Shown: positions 62,790 to 64,000 of the stretch, piece by piece | Layout of the letters: every line of letters begins with the position of its first letter | Position numbering within the stretch: position 1 is the first letter of the stretch | Assembly (NCBI RefSeq): GCF_007671655.1 | Contig: NZ_VCGX01000005.1 | Coordinates: 46,115-110,114, forward strand | Direction: 5' to 3' | Length of the DNA: 64,000 bases | Source: Marinobacter piscis | GTDB lineage: Bacteria > Pseudomonadota > Gammaproteobacteria > Pseudomonadales > Oleiphilaceae | Notes under the pieces: model-generated | What the model was told of the DNA's origin: nothing | Database searches by the model: none | What the model saw: the letters and a program-made list of their open reading frames with translations, nothing else | Program-made: the position numbers and the translations under genes

Positions 62790-63641
62790 ATGACTGAAGA
62801 GAGAGCAAGCACCGGCCCTGAGTCCGGGGACGGTAAGCATGATGAAGTGCCGGGATCTGCAACTGACTATGATGTTGAGTCGGGTGAAGTGATCGAGGAA
62901 GAGCTGGTTGAAGGAGCGCCTGTGCGCAGGAAAGGCATTTATCTGCTTCCTAACGCACTGACAACGGCTTCACTGTTTTCAGGCTTCTATGCGATTGTGT
63001 CTGCAGCGGGTGGGGTTTTTGATAACGCTGCCATAGCCATTTTTATCTCCATGGTTCTGGATGGCCTCGACGGGCGTGTTGCCCGAATGACCAATACCCA
63101 GAGCAAGTTCGGGGAGGAATACGACAGTCTCGCCGATATGGTGGCTTTTGGTGTTGCGCCCGGGTTTGTTGCGTTCTTCTGGTCCCTCAATGGGCTGGAT
63201 AAACTTGGCTGGGCGGTTACCTTCATATTTGTAGCCGGCGCTGCCCTGCGCCTTGCGCGATTTAACACTCAGATCGGCTCAGTCGACAAAAAGTATTTTG
63301 TGGGGCTGCCCAGCCCGGCCGCTGCGGCCTGTGTTGCCGGACTGGTTTGGAGCTTCCATACATTCGAGCCTGCGGCCTGGCTTACCTTCATGACGCTGAT
63401 CGTTGTAGGTGGTTCCGGCGTTCTGATGGTCAGTAATGTGTTTTATCACAGCTTTAAGGATCTTGATCTCAAGGGGCGTGTTCCTTTTGCAGCAATATTG
63501 CTGGTTGTGCTGATTCTTGTGGTTGTCGCACTGGATCCGGCAACTGTGCTTTTTACCGGGTTCCTAGTGTATGCCTTGTCCGGTCCGGTGCGTGCACTGT
63601 TTCGGGGAAAGTGGCGTCGTGGGGTCCGGTCTGGCAATTAA
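62790..63641 (+). CDS. pssA: CDP-diacylglycerol-serine O-phosphatidyltransferase
   Basis: Makes phosphatidylserine for phosphatidylethanolamine; inner membrane, 283 residues. An acidic hydrophilic N-terminus (about 1-45) precedes RRKGIYLLPNALTTASLFSGF. The CDP-alcohol transferase motif is DGLDGRVARMTNTQSKFGEEYDSLAD (spaced DG-AR-G-D-D). About seven membrane helices. I chose ATG 62790, 8 bases after GGAG; the frame is open upstream through the ilvC terminator, which argues against earlier starts. A TATACT lies at 62755-62760. Confidence 0.94.
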   Translation: MTEERASTGPESGDGKHDEVPGSATDYDVESGEVIEEELVEGAPVRRKGIYLLPNALTTASLFSGFYAIVSAAGGVFDNAAIAIFISMVLDGLDGRVARMTNTQSKFGEEYDSLADMVAFGVAPGFVAFFWSLNGLDKLGWAVTFIFVAGAALRLARFNTQIGSVDKKYFVGLPSPAAAACVAGLVWSFHTFEPAAWLTFMTLIVVGGSGVLMVSNVFYHSFKDLDLKGRVPFAAILLVVLILVVVALDPATVLFTGFLVYALSGPVRALFRGKWRRGVRSGN

Positions 63642-63747
63642 TAGCTGTAACAGGTCGGGTTTGCTGGTTTATTGAGCAGTATCTGTCACCTTTGACTGGT
63701 TTTATAGGTGGAAACCGAAGCTTTCGAAGATTAGTTGAAAATAGCCG

Positions 63748-63775
63748 TTGACAGAAAAGTCCACGCCTGTAGAAT
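63748..63775 (+). promoter_or_regulatory. Upstream rrn promoter
   Basis: TTGACA (63748-63753), 16-bp spacer, TAGAAT (63770-63775). Perfect -35 and near-consensus -10. Confidence 0.8.
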
Positions 63776-63880
63776 GCGCACTTCCTTCGAGGGACACACC
63801 GCTGAGGCGGCGGTTTCGACAAGGGCAACTGTTTGAAAGTATTAAAGAAAAACGATTTTGAAGTTTCTTTAAATTAACAG

Positions 63881-63908
63881 TTGACAAGGCGGCGAATCGA
63901 TGTAGAAT
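63881..63908 (+). promoter_or_regulatory. Downstream rrn promoter
   Basis: TTGACA (63881-63886), 16-bp spacer, TAGAAT (63903-63908), preceded by an AT-rich stretch and followed by the C-rich discriminator ACGCCACC. The same boxes and spacing as the upstream promoter. A GC-rich discriminator suits stringent control. Confidence 0.85.
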
Positions 63909-63920
63909 ACGCCACCTCGA

Positions 63921-63949
63921 TTGAGCAACAGCTCAAACGCTCTTTAACA
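63921..63949 (+). promoter_or_regulatory. rrn leader hairpin and boxA antitermination site
   Basis: TTGAGC (63921-63926) pairs with GCTCAA (63931-63936) as a boxB-like hairpin. It is followed directly by CGCTCTTTAACA (63938-63949), which matches the rrn boxA bound by NusB-NusE. Confidence 0.8.
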
Positions 63950-64000
63950 AGTTGACCAAGTAATTCGTGTGGGCGCTGGCTGGAGTATTTCGGCAAGAAA

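Larger units (their letters stand above)
63642..64000 (+). other. rRNA operon promoter and leader region (16S gene beyond window)
   Basis: No protein gene is visible in these 359 bases. They hold two tandem promoters, an AT-rich block (63838-63880) suitable as an UP element for the second one, a small hairpin and a boxA. The layout and the CGCTCTTTAACA sequence are typical of gammaproteobacterial rrn leaders, so 16S rRNA should begin within a few hundred bases to the right. Confidence 0.85.

Overview
The window reads as chromosomal core sequence of a marine gammaproteobacterium, most likely Marinobacter or a close relative. That assignment rests on protein character and on gene order that follows Pseudomonas aeruginosa as I remember it: priA-rpmE-maeB-ponA-pilMNOPQ-aroKB-damX-hemE, nrdR-ribD-ribB-ribH-nusB-thiL-pgpA, and ispB-rplU-rpmA-obg-proB-rpsT-murJ-ribF-ileS-lspA-fkpB-ispH-minor pilins-pilRS-bamD-rluD-pgeF-clpB. 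No database search was possible, so the genus is an inference. I see no prophage, insertion sequence, CRISPR array or tRNA gene.

Layout. 1-3.5 kb: the 5' part of priA running off the left edge, rpmE and a short malic enzyme gene. 3.5-11.2 kb: mrcA (PBP1A) divergent from pilMNOPQ, the type IV pilus alignment complex and secretin. 11.2-15.6 kb: aroK-aroB, a DamX-like AAA/SPOR protein with a long Glu-Pro repeat, and hemE. 15.6-18.6 kb: radA and ettA on the minus strand. 18.9-25.4 kb: glyA and an overlapping nrdR-ribD-ribBX-ribH-nusB-thiL-pgpA series that lacks a riboflavin synthase gene. 25.5-29.2 kb: a DUF2057 lipoprotein, a YhaJ-like LysR regulator divergent from a glutathionyl-hydroquinone reductase gene, and ispB. 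29.3-32.5 kb: rplU-rpmA, obgE, proB. 32.6-40.5 kb: rpsT divergent from murJ, then ribF-ileS-lspA-fkpB-ispH.

40.7-51.3 kb is the accessory-looking part: a minor pilin and pilus tip operon (fimU-pilV-pilW-pilX-unknown gene-pilY1-pilE), a second FimT-type pseudopilin on the other strand, and the PilR/PilS two-component system. The block seems inverted relative to P. aeruginosa. pilY1 is clearly AT-richer than its surroundings, and a small exported CxxC protein of unknown function sits just before it.

51.4-58.5 kb: nadE, in which the glutaminase nucleophile position is Gly, then bamD, rluD, pgeF and clpB with a sigma32-like promoter. 58.5-63.6 kb: a DUF4124 protein, ilvI-ilvH-ilvC behind a roughly 290-nt leader that holds a possible branched-chain-residue-rich leader peptide and a promoter-spanning inverted repeat, then pssA. 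The last 360 bases are the promoter and antitermination leader of an rRNA operon whose 16S gene starts beyond the window.

The two pilus blocks work together. PilMNOPQ builds the envelope-spanning conduit; FimU/PilVWX/PilE with PilY1 form the priming tip complex; PilSR controls pilin expression. The motor ATPases and the major pilin gene are not here. The observations I consider most worth checking are the NadE active-site substitution, the ilvI leader, the 23-bp perfect palindrome centred on the predicted maeB -10, the CxxC protein in the pilus tip operon, and the RibBX/missing riboflavin synthase arrangement.
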